Shown one piece after another: positions 21,659 to 34,770 of a stretch of 64,000 nt of DNA (positions within the stretch are counted from its first letter, which is position 1; each line of letters opens with the position of its first letter). Made by a program: the position numbers and the translations under genes. The notes beneath the pieces are model-generated. The model had not been told where the DNA came from, searched no databases, and was given only the letters and a program-made list of their open reading frames with translations. The stretch comes from Isoetes taiwanensis (Eukaryota; Streptophyta; Lycopodiopsida; Isoetales; Isoetaceae), in assembly GCA_021234155.1 (NCBI GenBank), contig JAJEKV010000051.1:1676754-1740753 (forward strand). The letters are read 5' to 3'.

Positions 21659-23248
21659 TGTGACGCTCCCAGAATATATACGACCCTCAGACGTATATAT
21701 ACGGGGACTTTCCCCTCCCATGGCGATCATCTCACCATGGCGGGGCCCTCCCGTCACAGTTGGGCCATCGATGAAATGAGGCCGAAGAAGGACCCTGAAA
21801 AGGTCATTCATTACGCCTTCAATGGGACTCCTACGTCGGAAGCATGAATACAAGGGTTAGCACGCCGCGAATATACATAAATAACCACCACGAAGGGTGG
21901 CGCATCCATCAAAATACCAGCGGCATAGAATATGCATCTAATCCTAAGAAAACACCCAAACCCCGGGTTCTACCGGCTCGGACTTCCATGAGGATCGTTG
22001 GCGGTGGGCCTCAAGAATCAGCGGTAGGAGTCTTGGCATGGCGTTGGCTGGCGTGGGAACATTGGCTAGGGTTGTCCACTCCATCCGCCCCTCCATTGCA
22101 CACTTTGCGGATGGGTCAATTCATGCTATGGCCGCTATAGCCTTCCGGGAGACTTGACTCGGGGCATCACCCTCTGAGCCTACTCCGGTTCATGGCCTTT
22201 GGTCCGATGAGGGCGGTCGGGGGCGTCCCCTTCGAAAATCCGCAGTGGTTCCATGGGTGAGCTAGAGAATCGTGCCGCATCGGCGACCCCCATCCGTGCG
22301 GAGCTTACTCACCCTAAATCTACTCAAAGTGCATGGTGCTCCATGCGGATCACACCACTACACCCGGGGAGTGTCGGACCCATACCCGGCCCTCAAGCGT
22401 GGCCGGCTATCGGGGCCCTAGCCCAGCTGTAGGAGTCTCGGGGAGCCTTGTATGCTCATGCAAGACCCCACCCCTCATGTCTGCTTGTGTTCCTTGTGCG
22501 GTGCTAAGCCCGGACCATAGCATCTAGGACCCGGTGGGCTCTTGTGCCTGAGGCCGCTAATGGGACTTTTCTGAGGCTATCTAGGAGCATACTCTTTGTA
22601 CCGCGGTTCGAGGCCTCTACCCCCGTAATCCCCGTTTGATCGAGATCAAACAAAAGAATTAACAATCCATCCTTTGAGTAAGAACCCGAATGAATATAAA
22701 GAGAACTTGTTTGTACAATCAAGGGTTAGTTTCTATGATTGAATTACAAAGAAAAACGGAGAGAAAAGGCGGACCGACCAAGTGTTAACTAAATTCACAT
22801 AGCCACCTACCTGAATTACGGGCTGGACTCATTCCATGGGGCCTCCATCTCACGGCGGTTGAAGATTCATTTGTGGCTTCCACGAGGGGCGGCGGTATGG
22901 TGGTTCTCTGCCGGTGGTTGATGGCTCGGCTCCGGCCTTCCTTGGTCGATCTTGAGAGTCAATCCCGGGGATAGGGGTCAAGTTGGCATCCAAACTTGGC
23001 AACCCCCATGCTGCTTGTCGATTGGGGCGGTGGGCGCCTTCCCAATTGGTAATTATCCTAATTTTCTAGGTTATAGGTTATTATTATTAATGTGTTAAAT
23101 TAGCATAGCTAATTTAATCCTTTAATAAGGTAACCCCCTAGGTTGCAATTAAGTTCCCATACCCGCATGGTAGCGTACCTTTAGGGAGTGGCGTGCTTGT
23201 ATTTATCGTGTCCATTATAGTAGGCCGTATAAATCGTGGAACATCACA
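21659..23248 (-). repeat. LTR1 of element D
   Basis: On the plus strand it starts TGTGACGCTCC and ends CATCACA. About 1.59 kb, matching LTR2 and LTR3 throughout with many small indels. Confidence 0.92.
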
Positions 23249-23301
23249 TTCTCCCTCCTTAAAAATAATCTTTGTCCTCGGCATTAGGATTAACTAATTG
23301 A
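23249..23301 (-). other. 53-bp remnant of a deleted internal region
   Basis: Identical in layout to 24890-24942, the 3' end of the internal region including the purine tract. It abuts LTR2 at a tg dinucleotide, where the first two bases of the LTR are missing or shared. This is the scar of a deletion. Confidence 0.82.
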
Positions 23302-24889
23302 TGGCGCTCCCGAATATATATCGACCCTCGGGCGTATACATGCGGGGACTTTCCCCTCCCATGGCGATCATCTCACCATGGCGGGGCCCTCCCGTGCAGT
23401 TGGGGCCATCGATGAAATGAGGCCGAAGAAGGACCTGAAGGGGTCATTAATTACGCCTTCAATGGGACTCCTAAATCGGCGGAAGCATGAATACAAGGGT
23501 TAGCACGCGCCGCGAATATACATAAATAACCACCACGAAGGGTGGCGCATCCATCAAAATACCAGCGGCATAGAATATGCATCTAATCCTAAGAAAACAC
23601 CCAAACCCGGGTTCTACCCGGCTCGGACTTCCATGAGGATCGGTGGCCGGCGGTGGGCCTCAAGAATCGGCCAGGCCAGAGTCTTGGCATGGCGTTGGTG
23701 GCGTAGAACATTGGCTAGGGTTGTCCACTCCATCCGCCCCTCACATTGCACACTTTGCGGATGGGTCAATTCATGCTATGGCCATATAGCCTTAGGAACC
23801 AGCGGCTTCGGGGCATCACCCTCGAGCCTACTCCGGGTTCATGGCGCTTTGTCGATGAGGCGGTCGGGGCGTCCCCTTCGAGAATCGCGGTGGTTCCATG
23901 GGTGAGCTAGAGAATCGTGCCGCATCGGCGACCCGCATCCGTGCCCGACTTACTCACCTAAATCTACTCAAAGTGCATGGTGCTCCATCGGATCACACCA
24001 CTACACCCGGGGAGTGTCGGAGACCCATACCCGGCCCTCAGCGTGACCGGCTATCGGGCCTAGCCCAGCTGTAGGAGTCTCGGGGGCCTTGTATGCTCAT
24101 GCAAGACCCCACCCCTCATGTCACCTTGTGTTCCTTGTGCGGTGCTAAGCGGACCATAGCATCTAGGACCGGTGGGCTCTTGTGCCGCAGCCGCAACTAA
24201 TGGGACTTTACAGGCTATCTAGGAGCATACTCACGTACCGCGGTTGAGGCCTCTACCCCGTAATCCCCGTTTTGAGTCGAGGGTCAAACAAAAGAATTAA
24301 CAATCCATCCTTTCAGAGTAAGAACCACAATTGAATATAAAGAGAACTTGTTTGTACAATCAAGGGTTAGTTTCTATGATTGAATTACAAAGAAACAGAG
24401 AAAGGCGGACACGACCAAGTGTTAACTAGAATTCACATAGCCACCTACGAGATTAAATTTGGACTCATTCCCATGGAAACCTCCATCTCTGGCGGTTGAA
24501 GATTCATTTGTGGCTTCCACGAGGGGGCGGCCGGTATGGTGGTTCTCTGCCGGTGGTTGATGGCGCTCGGCTCGGCCTTCCTTGGTCGATCTTTAGGAGT
24601 CAATCCGGGGATAGGGGTCAAGTTGGCATCAAACTTGGCAACCCCATCTTTGCCGAATCGATTGGGGCAGGTGGCGCCTTCCCAATTGGTAATTATCCTA
24701 ATTTCCTAGGTTATAGGTTATTATTATTAATGTGTTAAATTAGCATAGCTAATTTAATCCTTTAATAAGGTAACCCCTAGGTTGCAATTAAGTTCCCATA
24801 CCCGCATGGTAGCGTACCTTTAGGGAGTGGCGTGCTTGTATTTGTGCGTGTCCCGTATAGTAGGCCCGTATAAATCGTGGAGCGTCACA
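23302..24889 (-). repeat. LTR2 of element D (3' LTR of the complete unit)
   Basis: About 1.59 kb; ends GCGTCACA on the plus strand and is followed by the purine tract complement at 24890-24902. Confidence 0.92.
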
Positions 24890-24902
24890 TTCTCCCCTCC
24901 TT
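24890..24902 (-). other. Polypurine tract of element D
   Basis: Reads AAGGAGGGGAGAA on the minus strand, immediately before the LTR. It is the expected plus-strand primer for second-strand DNA synthesis. Confidence 0.75.
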
Positions 24903-25663
24903 AAAAATAATCTTTGTCCTCGGCATTAGGATTAACTAATTGAATACATATCGTAAAAACCTTTGAATTAGAGAATGAAGTTAAGAATATAACATTAATG
25001 CGTTGAGATTATAGTAATTTGGATAGTAATACATTGAAGTTAAAATATCAAAGTACCGCATACGGTCGATACAAAGTTATGATCAAAGGAGTTTAGGACG
25101 GAGTCCGATTTAAAACATTCGACAACAAAATTCATACATGTAGACAAAACCAATACGGGACAAGTTGGGTCATCGGCAACCCTCTATACAAAGGCGGTGG
25201 CGACTTGTTCATTGGCTTTACACAAGCATATACCCGTAGGTTAATAATATGATTAAGTTGTGGTTGAAGGGACCACCCCTACAAATAAGAGAAAAAGTAT
25301 TTAGAAGGGAATCTATCATGTATGCGGCTTGCAATTCATTGTGGCATGAGGAATGGTTCGGTTCCCTCGTGCAGTAGGAATGAACGCGATCTATTTACTA
25401 GATGCCTTCCTAGCAATTAGCGGTCATGTCAACATCAACAATACACCACGTCCTAGAGAACACGAAGGTGATCTCATCATCGATTATTACTATCATATAC
25501 GATCGTCTACCCTCTAAAACATGATTCTCGGTCAATCAAGCCTTCAAGCTTACTGCCCGGGAGGCGGGGTTGATAGCATCGTTGATGATGCGTGACCTTG
25601 AGATTCCCGCATGAAGTCCGGATAGTGCTTCTCAAGGTCTATCTTCATCACCCGGTAGCATCT

Positions 25664-27045
25664 TCAAGCTGGTAAGTGCTTCCACTTGACCAAGTATTGC
25701 AACATTTGAGTCATTAGAGTTTTTGTAAGCTCGATCAAGAAGAGCTTGGGCACTATTTCAAGCTGCTCTTGGTCATTTCTAGGAGGGGTAGGGGTATCCA
25801 AAACCTCCTCTGGATCAGGGGTGTGTTGCTTGGAAGACTCACGTGAAAGACCTTGTGGATCTTCAAGCGGGGTGGCAAGTCCAAGCGATATGCTGTTCTC
25901 CGAACACGTTCGGTAATCATGAGCGGCCCAACCCATCACGGGTGCCAACTTCTTCTGATTACCAATTTTAAGCTTGGCTTGTTTTACTTTGATCTTAAGC
26001 CAAACTGACTCACCCACTGGAAGATTAGGTGGGGTTCGGTTGCTTATCCGCTAGACTCTTCCATTTGCGTCGCGGCCAATAAGTAACCCGAACTTCTTCC
26101 ACCAAGGCTGCATTTCTAAAGGAGTTGTTGAGAGACCTCCACTTTAGAAACGAGGATTATGCCATGTATCTGGAGTAAGACATTGATAGCCATAATTTAT
26201 CATGAAAGGAGACATTCTAGAAGACTCTGCTTTGTCTTTGTTGTAGGCGAATTCCACCAAGTAAATATAATCCGCCCATTGTGACATTTACTCCATACAT
26301 AGCTTCTTAGCATATCTTCGATAATACGATTGACCGTTACGTTTGACCATAAATGCGAGGATGGTAGGCTGTACTCATGGCAAGCTTGGTGCGGATGGTG
26401 GCGAAGAAATCCTTCCGGAATGCAGCGACAAACTTAGGATCCCTATCCGATACAATTACTCTCGGCATTCCGTGCAACCTGAAAATTTCCTTTGCAAAGA
26501 GCAAAAGGCGGTTAATCGAAGGCGGTGTCCGTGGTGTGCGACATGGCGGGGAAGTGAGCCATCTTTGATAATTTGTCGACCCGACCATTAAGGCATCATA
26601 CCCGCGAATGCGTTGGAAGCCCCACAATGAAATCCATGGTTAGGACTTCCCACTTGGCGTTGGGCACATCAAAGGTTGCAACTCCCGGGAACTCTTAATT
26701 GCTCCGCCTTGGTTTGGCGACAAACGACAGCTTGTTTGATGTACCTAGCAATATCCTTCTTCATGGAAGGCCAAAAATAGCTGGGCCGGATCTTAAAGTA
26801 AGTTTTCATAAAACCCGCATGTCTGCTATAGGGCTGTTGTGTGTGTCATGGAGAATCGACTTTAGCACCCACGAAGTCGCTGGAACACACAACTTATCTT
26901 TGTAATATAATAAATTGCCCTCCTTCTTATATGAATGGAATGCTTCACGTTCTCTATCGGTACGGGCTTCCCTACCCAAACTTTCCCAAATATTACAATT
27001 AGGGATCTGTGGCCAAGGTTGTTCTATCTGCTTCCCAAACTTCAT
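25664..27045 (-). pseudogene. Integrase and chromodomain of element D
   Basis: Integrase inserts element DNA, and the chromodomain steers it to chromatin. In gene order: the zinc-binding N-terminus (LLYYKDKLCVP, then ILHDTHNSPIADM, near 26940-26810), the catalytic core (FRLHGMPRVIVSDRDPKFV and STAYHPRIYGQT, near 26500-26340), a GDKVW-like block (GESVWLKIKVKQAKLK) and a C-terminal chromodomain start (LQYLVKWKHLPA, near 25665). The catalytic Asp of SDRDPKF is visible. Frames change repeatedly, so it is defective. Confidence 0.82.
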
Positions 27046-27199
27046 TTGGTGAGTGTGGAAATGGCATTACAATGGGTGCGGGTTATGAAGGGATGGCGTG
27101 ACAAAGCATCCGCAACCACATTGTGCTTTCTGGCTTGTATACAATCTCGAAGTCATATTCCTCGAGGAATTCCATCCATCTTATTGTGAGGAGATTGAT

Positions 27200-28330
27200 T
27201 TTGGCTGGGTGGATAGATGATAGCGGAGACTTCGATGATCCGTATCCAGCTGAAATCTTCTACCAAGTAGGTAGTGTCTCCAAATCTGGGAGACACGTTA
27301 CAACTGCTAGCAACTCCTGATCATGGGTAGGATATCATTGCTTTGCATCGTTCATCTTCTTTGAATCGTAAGCAACAACTCTCCCCTCACGCATTAAGAC
27401 ACCACGGTAGCTATCTTACTCGCATCGGTGGCTACCGATTTATCCTTTTCGGATCGGGCAAGGTAAGGACTGGTGCGGATGTTAAAAGCATCCTTGAGTT
27501 TACTGAAAGCCGACTTGGACTTTTGTTTTCCAATGTTCCATCAATTTACTTTCTCATGCCTTGTGAGATTAGTAAGAGGTCGCGGCAATTGTTGCAAAAT
27601 CCTTAACAAATTTCCGATAATATCTGCGAGTCCCAAGAAACTCGGGACCTCTGAAACATTAGCTGGAATGGGCCAATCCTTTCTTGCTTCTATCTTAGGC
27701 TGGAGTCTAGCAATTCCTTCTGCTGAGATAATATGCCCCAAATAGTCTACCCTCGGTGGCGAACTTGCATTTAGAGAACTTGGCAAAGAGCTGATGGCGC
27801 CTTAGCTTTTGCAAAGCTAATCGAAGATGTTGTTCATGTTCTTTGCAAGGTTTTACTATAGATGAGAATGTCATCAAAGAAAATGACAACAAAGTCATCC
27901 AAGTATTGGCGGAAGATGTCATTCATCAACCGCATAAACGCGTTGCGGGCGTTGGTCAATCCTAAAGGCATGGCCGATTGAATTAAATAATGCCCATATC
28001 TGTACGAAAGGCGGAGACTTATGGATGTCCTCTTCCTTAATCCTTATCTGATGGTACCGGGCGCAAATCAATCTTTGAAAATATTTTGCTCCTTGTAAGG
28101 CGGTCCATAAGATCATCGCCTAGGCAAAGCATAGCGATTCTTGATGGTATGCTTATTGAGTTGCCTATAATCAATACACATCCTTAAGGAGCCATCTTTC
28201 TTCTTGACAAAAAGAATAGGAGCACCAAATGGTGAAACAACGGGCGAATAAACCCCACATTCAAGAACTCTTGTAGGCTTGTTTCTTAAGCTCTGCTAAC
28301 TCAGGAGGACTCATTGATGCAGGGCTTTCT
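27200..28330 (-). pseudogene. Reverse transcriptase and RNase H of element D
   Basis: The RT start is visible near 28220-28140 as [19 protein letters not shown]. It continues with [11 protein letters not shown], a damaged FDD block ([10 protein letters not shown] where [10 protein letters not shown] is usual), [20 protein letters not shown] and [12 protein letters not shown]. RNase H is seen near 27400-27310 (RVVAYDSKKMNDA, YPTHDQELLAV). It lies in many short frames with small indels, more than expected from the similarity of the LTRs alone. Confidence 0.8.
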
Positions 28331-28589
28331 TTGGTAGGCTTAGTACCAGGTTCAAGAGTTATCTCACATTCCACCCCTCTAAAAGGAGGAAGCTTGTGGA
28401 TCTCATCGGAAAAAGATCACTAAATTCTCGAAGAAGGGTAGCAATGTCCGATGGTAAAGCGTCGATTACTTGCTGCTTTGTTTGGAGTCCGACTCAATGG
28501 AAGCAAGTTTAATGAGGCAAAGAAGTTCATTCTAGCATAGCTTTTCCTAGCTGCTTTCTTGACATTGGTGCATGGCGGTGTAATGAATC

Positions 28590-28800
28590 ACCTTTTATCG
28601 TCACCGTGCTCCATTAGCGGCGTTGAAGGTGACCTCCCCGCTTCTTCGCGATCTATGTGGGCCTTGGCGGATGCTAAAAAACTCCATTCCCACAATAAGA
28701 TCATATTTGCCAATGTCCATTAACTTCGGCACCCAAGGCAAGCTGGTGCACTTTTGCTTATGCATTTTAAAGGTTAATCTGGCGTCCATGAGTGTGTCAC
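28590..28800 (-). pseudogene. Protease region of element D
   Basis: A peptide ending MDIGKYDLIVGMEF matches the C-terminal part of gypsy retropepsins (YDVILGMDWL). The active-site DSG is not clear in the same frame. It is placed correctly between the zinc knuckle and RT. Confidence 0.55.
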
Positions 28801-28859
28801 GATCTTCCGCTAGCTAATGTGGTAGCTTAGGTCGGGTTTCAACGTTTCCAGTGCGATGC

Positions 28860-30295
28860 ACAGGCCATTCTAGGAGAAGCAAAATTATGTGTACTACCCG
28901 TGTCCATCAAAATTATGAAGGGCTTCTTGTCTACTTGGCCTATTGTAGAAATAACGAAGGCTGACTTTCAGCGTTACTGTTTCTATAGCGGCAAGAATAT
29001 GAGGCGCACCATGAATGTACTTTCGGGGAGCCTCGTCTTCCGCAGAAAAGATTGGACTCCAAATCCTCCCAATCCAGGTCGGCCATGGCGGTTAGGCGTC
29101 TGCGTGGCGATGCGGGCAGTGCATGAAGTGTCGGGCCTCATGCACACAGCAGCATGCCTTATCCGTGAGCTGTTCTCACGCCTCTTTAGGAATGGGCCTG
29201 TAAGAGGCCCGAATTTCCTTACCAGCATTGTTACGCTTATCCGTGCTAAAAGCAACTTTCTTCTCTTAGCGTCCATAAAATTGTCTTTGAGAGGGCCCGG
29301 ACTTAGCGAGCGGGGTTTGTAAAGGTGTGGGCTGACCGTGGGCTGCGAGTAAGGGCAGGTCGCGGATCTCTTGCGCTCCTTGGCGTGTCTTCCTCAAGGC
29401 TTAATGCCTTAGCTTCGCCTCTGCCCTCTGCGACTTTGGGTCGATAGCCTTGACCATTCGTTTAATAGATGGGGCCAACCCTTCAATGTAGCCCTCTCTT
29501 GCTCTTTTCTCATTCATTCACGGCACATACAACCTCAAGCGCGTGAGATTAAATCGGTGTAGGCTGCTGCGGACATGCCCTTGTTCCAACTTTGTAGAAG
29601 GTCTGAATCTGTTGGCATTTGTGCGCCGCGAGGCGCGTAATGCGATTTAAAAGCCTTAGCAAACTTCACGAACTTGCATCTACTCCTATCCGGTGTTTAG
29701 CTCTGGCGTAACCCTTCCACCAAATCTGGGGCAGCTCGGTAAGGTTAGTGGTGGCGACCTTCCCTGTATCTTTCTCCGGAGTCATTCCATAGGACTTCCC
29801 GAATTCCTTCATTTAGTCCAACCAAGATTCTGCATTCAAGCCTCCTCTGGATTTCCCATCAAAAGCCCCAACTTCGGGTTCTTCCATATACTAGTGATAG
29901 GCGTATCAGCAGTTTTTTTGGTATTCCTTATCCTTCGCCTTGAATGGTCAGCATGTCGATGGCGAGGAACTTCGAAGAACCGAAGTGGTTGAATGTGAGG
30001 AAGCGGCTATCCTTAGAGGAACCGTTGGCGCTTAGCATGAGTCCTTCTGCAATGCAGTGCAGGGGCTAGCTCTCGGGAGGAGATGGCTGTTGTGCGCAGT
30101 GGACTCAATGGTCAGCGGAGGTAATTCCGGTCCGTCCTCACGAGTATGTGGCGGTGGATTGGTATGCAACACATAAGCACAGTAACTTCGCCGAGTTGCC
30201 TTTTCATTAACATCAATTCTGTTCAGGGGTGAGCCTCTTGGGCGTTGGAGGGTGTTGCCAAGCGGCGCATTACCAGATCTATAGGAGTCATTCAT
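28860..30295 (-). pseudogene. gag of element D
   Basis: Near 29170-29100 a degenerate zinc knuckle (ACCCVHEARHFMHCPHRH) is visible. Upstream in the element, near 29500, YIEGLAPSIKRMVKAIDPKS matches the end of the gag core. The N-terminal part is broken into short frames; a start may lie near 30295. The order relative to protease is normal. Confidence 0.6.
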
Positions 30296-30299
30296 GAAT

Positions 30300-33200
30300 A
30301 TATAAGCAGATTTACATTAATGTGCAATCCCTTTTTAAGTTAATTGAACAAAAGTATATACAAGCGAAGACAATATTTGTATTTCATTCAAGTTGATTAT
30401 AACAACGGGTTGATTGATACATGGATTGAGACAAAAGTAGGTATAATACAATGGGAACTTTTAAAGTTCTCTTGGCACCAGCAGTAACCACAACAACGAA
30501 AACACAGCGGAAGAGACCAAGCTTAGGGGTTGGCGAAGGGTATAGGATCGGCGTAAGCGGTACTCTCCCGTCAGGCCGGACGAGTTTATAAGCGTGCCAG
30601 GCTTGGACAATGATTGCTTGGTACTCCCATGTTGGGCTGATAATCGAAGGTTAAAGAGCCTTACCGCGCATAAAAAGAGTTGCCAAAGATGGTGGTTGGC
30701 GTCTTCAAAGGCTTAGGTGCTGGTCATATTCAATAGTCCCGGTATGACCACGGGGTCATCTTCAGATCCTCGAAAGCTTCGATCCACGAGGATGTTAACT
30801 ATCTCTAGCCCTTTGTCGGGTCATCATAGAGTTCCCACGGTGGCGGTGGTTCGGTTTCATAGCCTTCCTCCCACTCGGATATTCACTATATCTCGGCCAT
30901 AGTCACGATGCGTGCGGCCCGGGATCGTCCCTCTAACCATGTCGGTGATTCTTTCCTCATACTCCCAAATGGTTTCCTCTGCAACATAGTTGGAGTGAAT
31001 AGAGAACATTTTGTAATTCCACTATACCCTAAACTTTAATGCTTTGGAAGAGGATGTCATAAAAAAACAATTTAGTTATACTCATCAAAAAAAACTTTGT
31101 ATTTAATAAGTAGATAAGGTACACATTTTTCAATATGGTTTAAACAATTGCCAATCAAAATCTCATAAATACATGTGTATATATATAGCACCCTTAGTTT
31201 CGGGGAACTAGGCCCTGCCTCTTTATCCTTAGCCCTAGGAGGTGGTGGTGGAGGTCGGTGTGTCATGACGAGCTACCCAGGGGTCCACCGTGGCCGCCGC
31301 AACAGATGCAACCTCGGTGGATAGGCAGCGGCCAATGGGGCTGCCGTGAGGAGCTTCATGCCCATCAAAGGGCAATATCACGGCCCAAGGCCGTAAGGGC
31401 AAGATCCCGTCGTGCAGTACATGCGTAAGCGTCGATAGGGAAAACTTCTTGTGGCGGCGAGTGTAGAAAGTGCGGGAGGGCCCACCATGAAGCTTCACCT
31501 CGGCCCCCTAGTCCCGGCTATGAAGAGAACACGCCCGTATTTGAAGGCCGACAAAAAGCGGGTGAGGTGGTTACCCAACACCTTCCCTTGCGGAGTTTCG
31601 GATCGCGGCCACTTCCTTATCAAGTCCATGGGGACTTCTTCCTCCTTGAGCTCTGTTGCTCCTCCTTCTTATCTTGCGGGGGTTATGATATAAATCTTCA
31701 CCTTCATCATCGAGTGGGAGGGAACCTCAACCATATTGATGTTTGGGGCGTGAGGTCCCATAGCCCGTGAAGGCATGTGGTGCGGGGTTCTTGGCTGGTT
31801 CCCCATCCGCAGTCGCGAAGGCGTAATAGAGTCTCCGCCGGCTCTAGGGTCTCTCCCCACGAGCTGCGGCGGTGGTGCACCTCCGGAGGAAGCTCGGTAG
31901 AAGTGAAGTCGATGAAATCATCCATACAATACTCCGCAAGCTCATAAAGTACATGGTCTTTGCGCTTGCGTCTAAATCCGGCCACCACGTGATACGTCCA
32001 GATAATATCATCCAAGAGAAGGTATTCCTGCCCCTGGTGATAAATAACTGGAAGGCCGTCTAACCCTGACAAGCCTATAGATTGGTCACGGCGCGGTGGT
32101 AGCTCCTCTGCTAGCTCTTTCCAACGGGCAAAGTCACCATTCCTATATGCTCGTCATCCCCTCTTCGGAGGATTCGGCAGCTTGCCCTTCTCTGCCGGCA
32201 AGGTTTCATCCTCAACGTATTGGTCCATGAGGATGGCTAGAGCGAAAGTAGCTTCCAGATACTGCTGCCCCTGATGCTGGACCACCGGTAGGTGTTTACC
32301 CCATCGGAGTTTCCCCTTCAAGACGTCATAAGCATGTGTGTCCCCGCCTAGCATCTGCCGAACTATCTCCCGCTCCAAATACAAGTGGGGAGGATCCCCT
32401 AGAGGAATACACAGAGGAAGCATTTCCTCCATGTAAAAGTCAAGGAATCCGGCATAGTCCGGATGCCGGCACGCATGTTAACAAGGAGGTCTATCGTTGG
32501 CATAGCAAAGGCTGCGGCAGGTCGAAGGGAACACATGGATCCCATTTCTCTCCATCAAGGTACCCGAGGCAAGCAAGGTCGTCGGCGGCAATATGGCTAG
32601 AAGGGAGGAGAGAGGAAAAGAAGCGTTTAAAATAACCCTCTGAGTCCCCTTTTAAACCCTCTTAATAAAAGGCGGCGTCGGCATTTTATTTTAAATTTAA
32701 CATGGAAAAAACATTAAACTTTTAATTCAAAATAAAAGCTTCTTTATTAATTATCACAAAAAAAAATATGTACAATTCGCGGATCCCCGCAAGTAGGCTA
32801 AGGTTGCTCCCCCAGTATCCCTACGGGCGAGGGCCAAATCCTTAGGCATTATGGTGACTCTCTTTAGTGGATAAGCGCCAAAGGTTGGCATCACCAAAAG
32901 TGCTACCAAGTAGGCTTCAGCCGACCTCTTGGGCGCCAAAATTACAAAGGTGCGGAAACGGAGATCGGTCTTAAATTGCTGTCGATCTCGTACCGACCTG
33001 GAAAGGCGACTTTTCGTCGGAAGGTCCGTGGACTTACGAAATTTCGCGGATCTCCCGCAATGCCACGATGCCGGGTCGGAACCGATGAGGGCTTCGGCGT
33101 GGCGAGGCCCCGACGATGTTGGCACCGTCTTAGCCCGAAAGAACCGGCGGGAGTTATCCACTCTCTGCTGCCTCCGGTGGGGGCTGGTCTTCTTCCCAAA

Positions 33201-34755
33201 AGCCCCGGCGGTCTTTAACTTATCCTTGTATTGACTGCCGGCCTTATGGGCAACTCCCTTCCTTCGGAGCTTAGCGGTCGGGATCGTGGGTTTTGGGTTG
33301 AGCCACTCCCGGATGCACCTCCTCCCTGTTGTTGTCCCGCTGATCTTGTCGGTCCGCTCATCTTGCTCCAACTTCTCGGCTCTTCCCGAGCTCTCCTCGG
33401 GTCTTCTTGGATCACGAGCAAAAGTTGAAATGGCGACGCGGCGATTAAGTTCGGCGTGGGTACCTTTGTGGCCAGCGGACCCATATCTATCGAATAGTGG
33501 TTAGATAGTCTATGCTAATGTCGGGGATCTCTCCCCCATACAAAGCTGTTGGAACCCTCATGCCATGGTATGGGGGAACCTCAATAATACTCTGCCATCG
33601 ATGGCGGCAAAGCCGTCTCAGAATCTGCGGTACTCCCTACCCCGGGCTTTGTGTCGGGCCAGCTCAATTTCGGTGGTGGGTCTTCCTGGCAAAACCCTAA
33701 TCCGGTCGGCCTCGTCACGACATCTTCCTCCTCCGTATGGCCTTCTGTTGGGAGGATAAAATTTGATGAGCATCATTACCATATCGGGTTGCTCAACAAG
33801 GGGTATATGGGGCTGGTGTAGGTTCAGCCGGATGAGGAATGGCTCGAGAAGTGGTAGGCGGGATATGGAATCCTATCGTTGTTCTCAAACCTATTGACCA
33901 GCTCATCCAACAAGATGTCGATGAGGGTGGGTCAGAGCCATGTGCTTAGCACTCATGGCGTAGATCTCCACGATGCTCATGGTGGTTGGATCTGGAGCGC
34001 TCTTGGTGATGGCCATAGGGAATAGTGCGGCGCTGGCAGCGAAGAGGATGGCAAAGGGGGCGCTAGGATGCACAAGGCACAAGGGCGCAGGATCAAGGTC
34101 CGGTCACGGTGGCGATGGCGAGGGCGGCTCAAAGCGGTTGGAGGCCCGAAGAGGCAAAAGCAAATGACAGAAAATGGTTTGCTAAATCGGCGGTTAACTT
34201 TTAAAATTTCAAAATTTTTTTCTTATTAACTTCAAAATTTTATTATTAAAAAAAAATTATCGGCGGAAATCACAGCGCCACATACGGTCGGCCGCCCGAT
34301 GGCATTATCTGGGTTTACGCCTCGGCCGGTGTCGTCGAAATGCAAGCGGCGCCCGAGTTGACCTGACGGGTCCGCGTTGACTCGAGTCTGACGGGTCGGG
34401 CGCCGACAGCATTTCGGGCGCTTCTAACTTGACTGCAAAGCGTCAAAAAGCAAGCGGCGCCCGAATTCGTTTTTAACGCTGCCCTTGACTATTTTAAGCA
34501 CCGGAGTTGGATGTTCTAGGGTAATTCAAATGCACCCGATCCAAGGAAACCATCTCCTTCGTCAATTGAGCTACCCACTAACACCTGTTAAGCCTCCAAT
34601 CTTGGCCCCTCCACTTCAAAGCTACAATTTCTTAACTTAACCTAACACCAAGCCAAACAACAGAGAGAACTAACGACACATTGACTTAGCCTCCTCCTAA
34701 CTACCGTGCTACGAGTTAGTGTTTGACCAGTGCTATGATTTCGAACAACCAAAAT
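30300..34755 (-). other. Long region between PBS and gag with possible extra ORFs
   Basis: About 4.4 kb separates the PBS from gag, far longer than a normal leader. It holds several minus-strand open frames. Two of them (32432-32154 and 32072-31707) share the word LPV(V/I).HQGQ(Q/E)YL, which suggests an internal duplication or a repeated domain. Another (33371-32754) is basic and has no recognised domain. Short repeats of aagcggcgcccga occur at 34340-34460. This could be an extra element-encoded gene, captured host sequence or another old insertion. Confidence 0.4.
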
Positions 34756-34770
34756 CCGCTCTCGATACCA
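34756..34770 (-). other. Primer-binding site of element D, tRNA-iMet type
   Basis: On the minus strand TGGTATCGAGAGCGG follows the LTR after one base. It matches the TGGTATCAGAGC initiator-Met PBS with one inserted or changed base. Confidence 0.78.
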
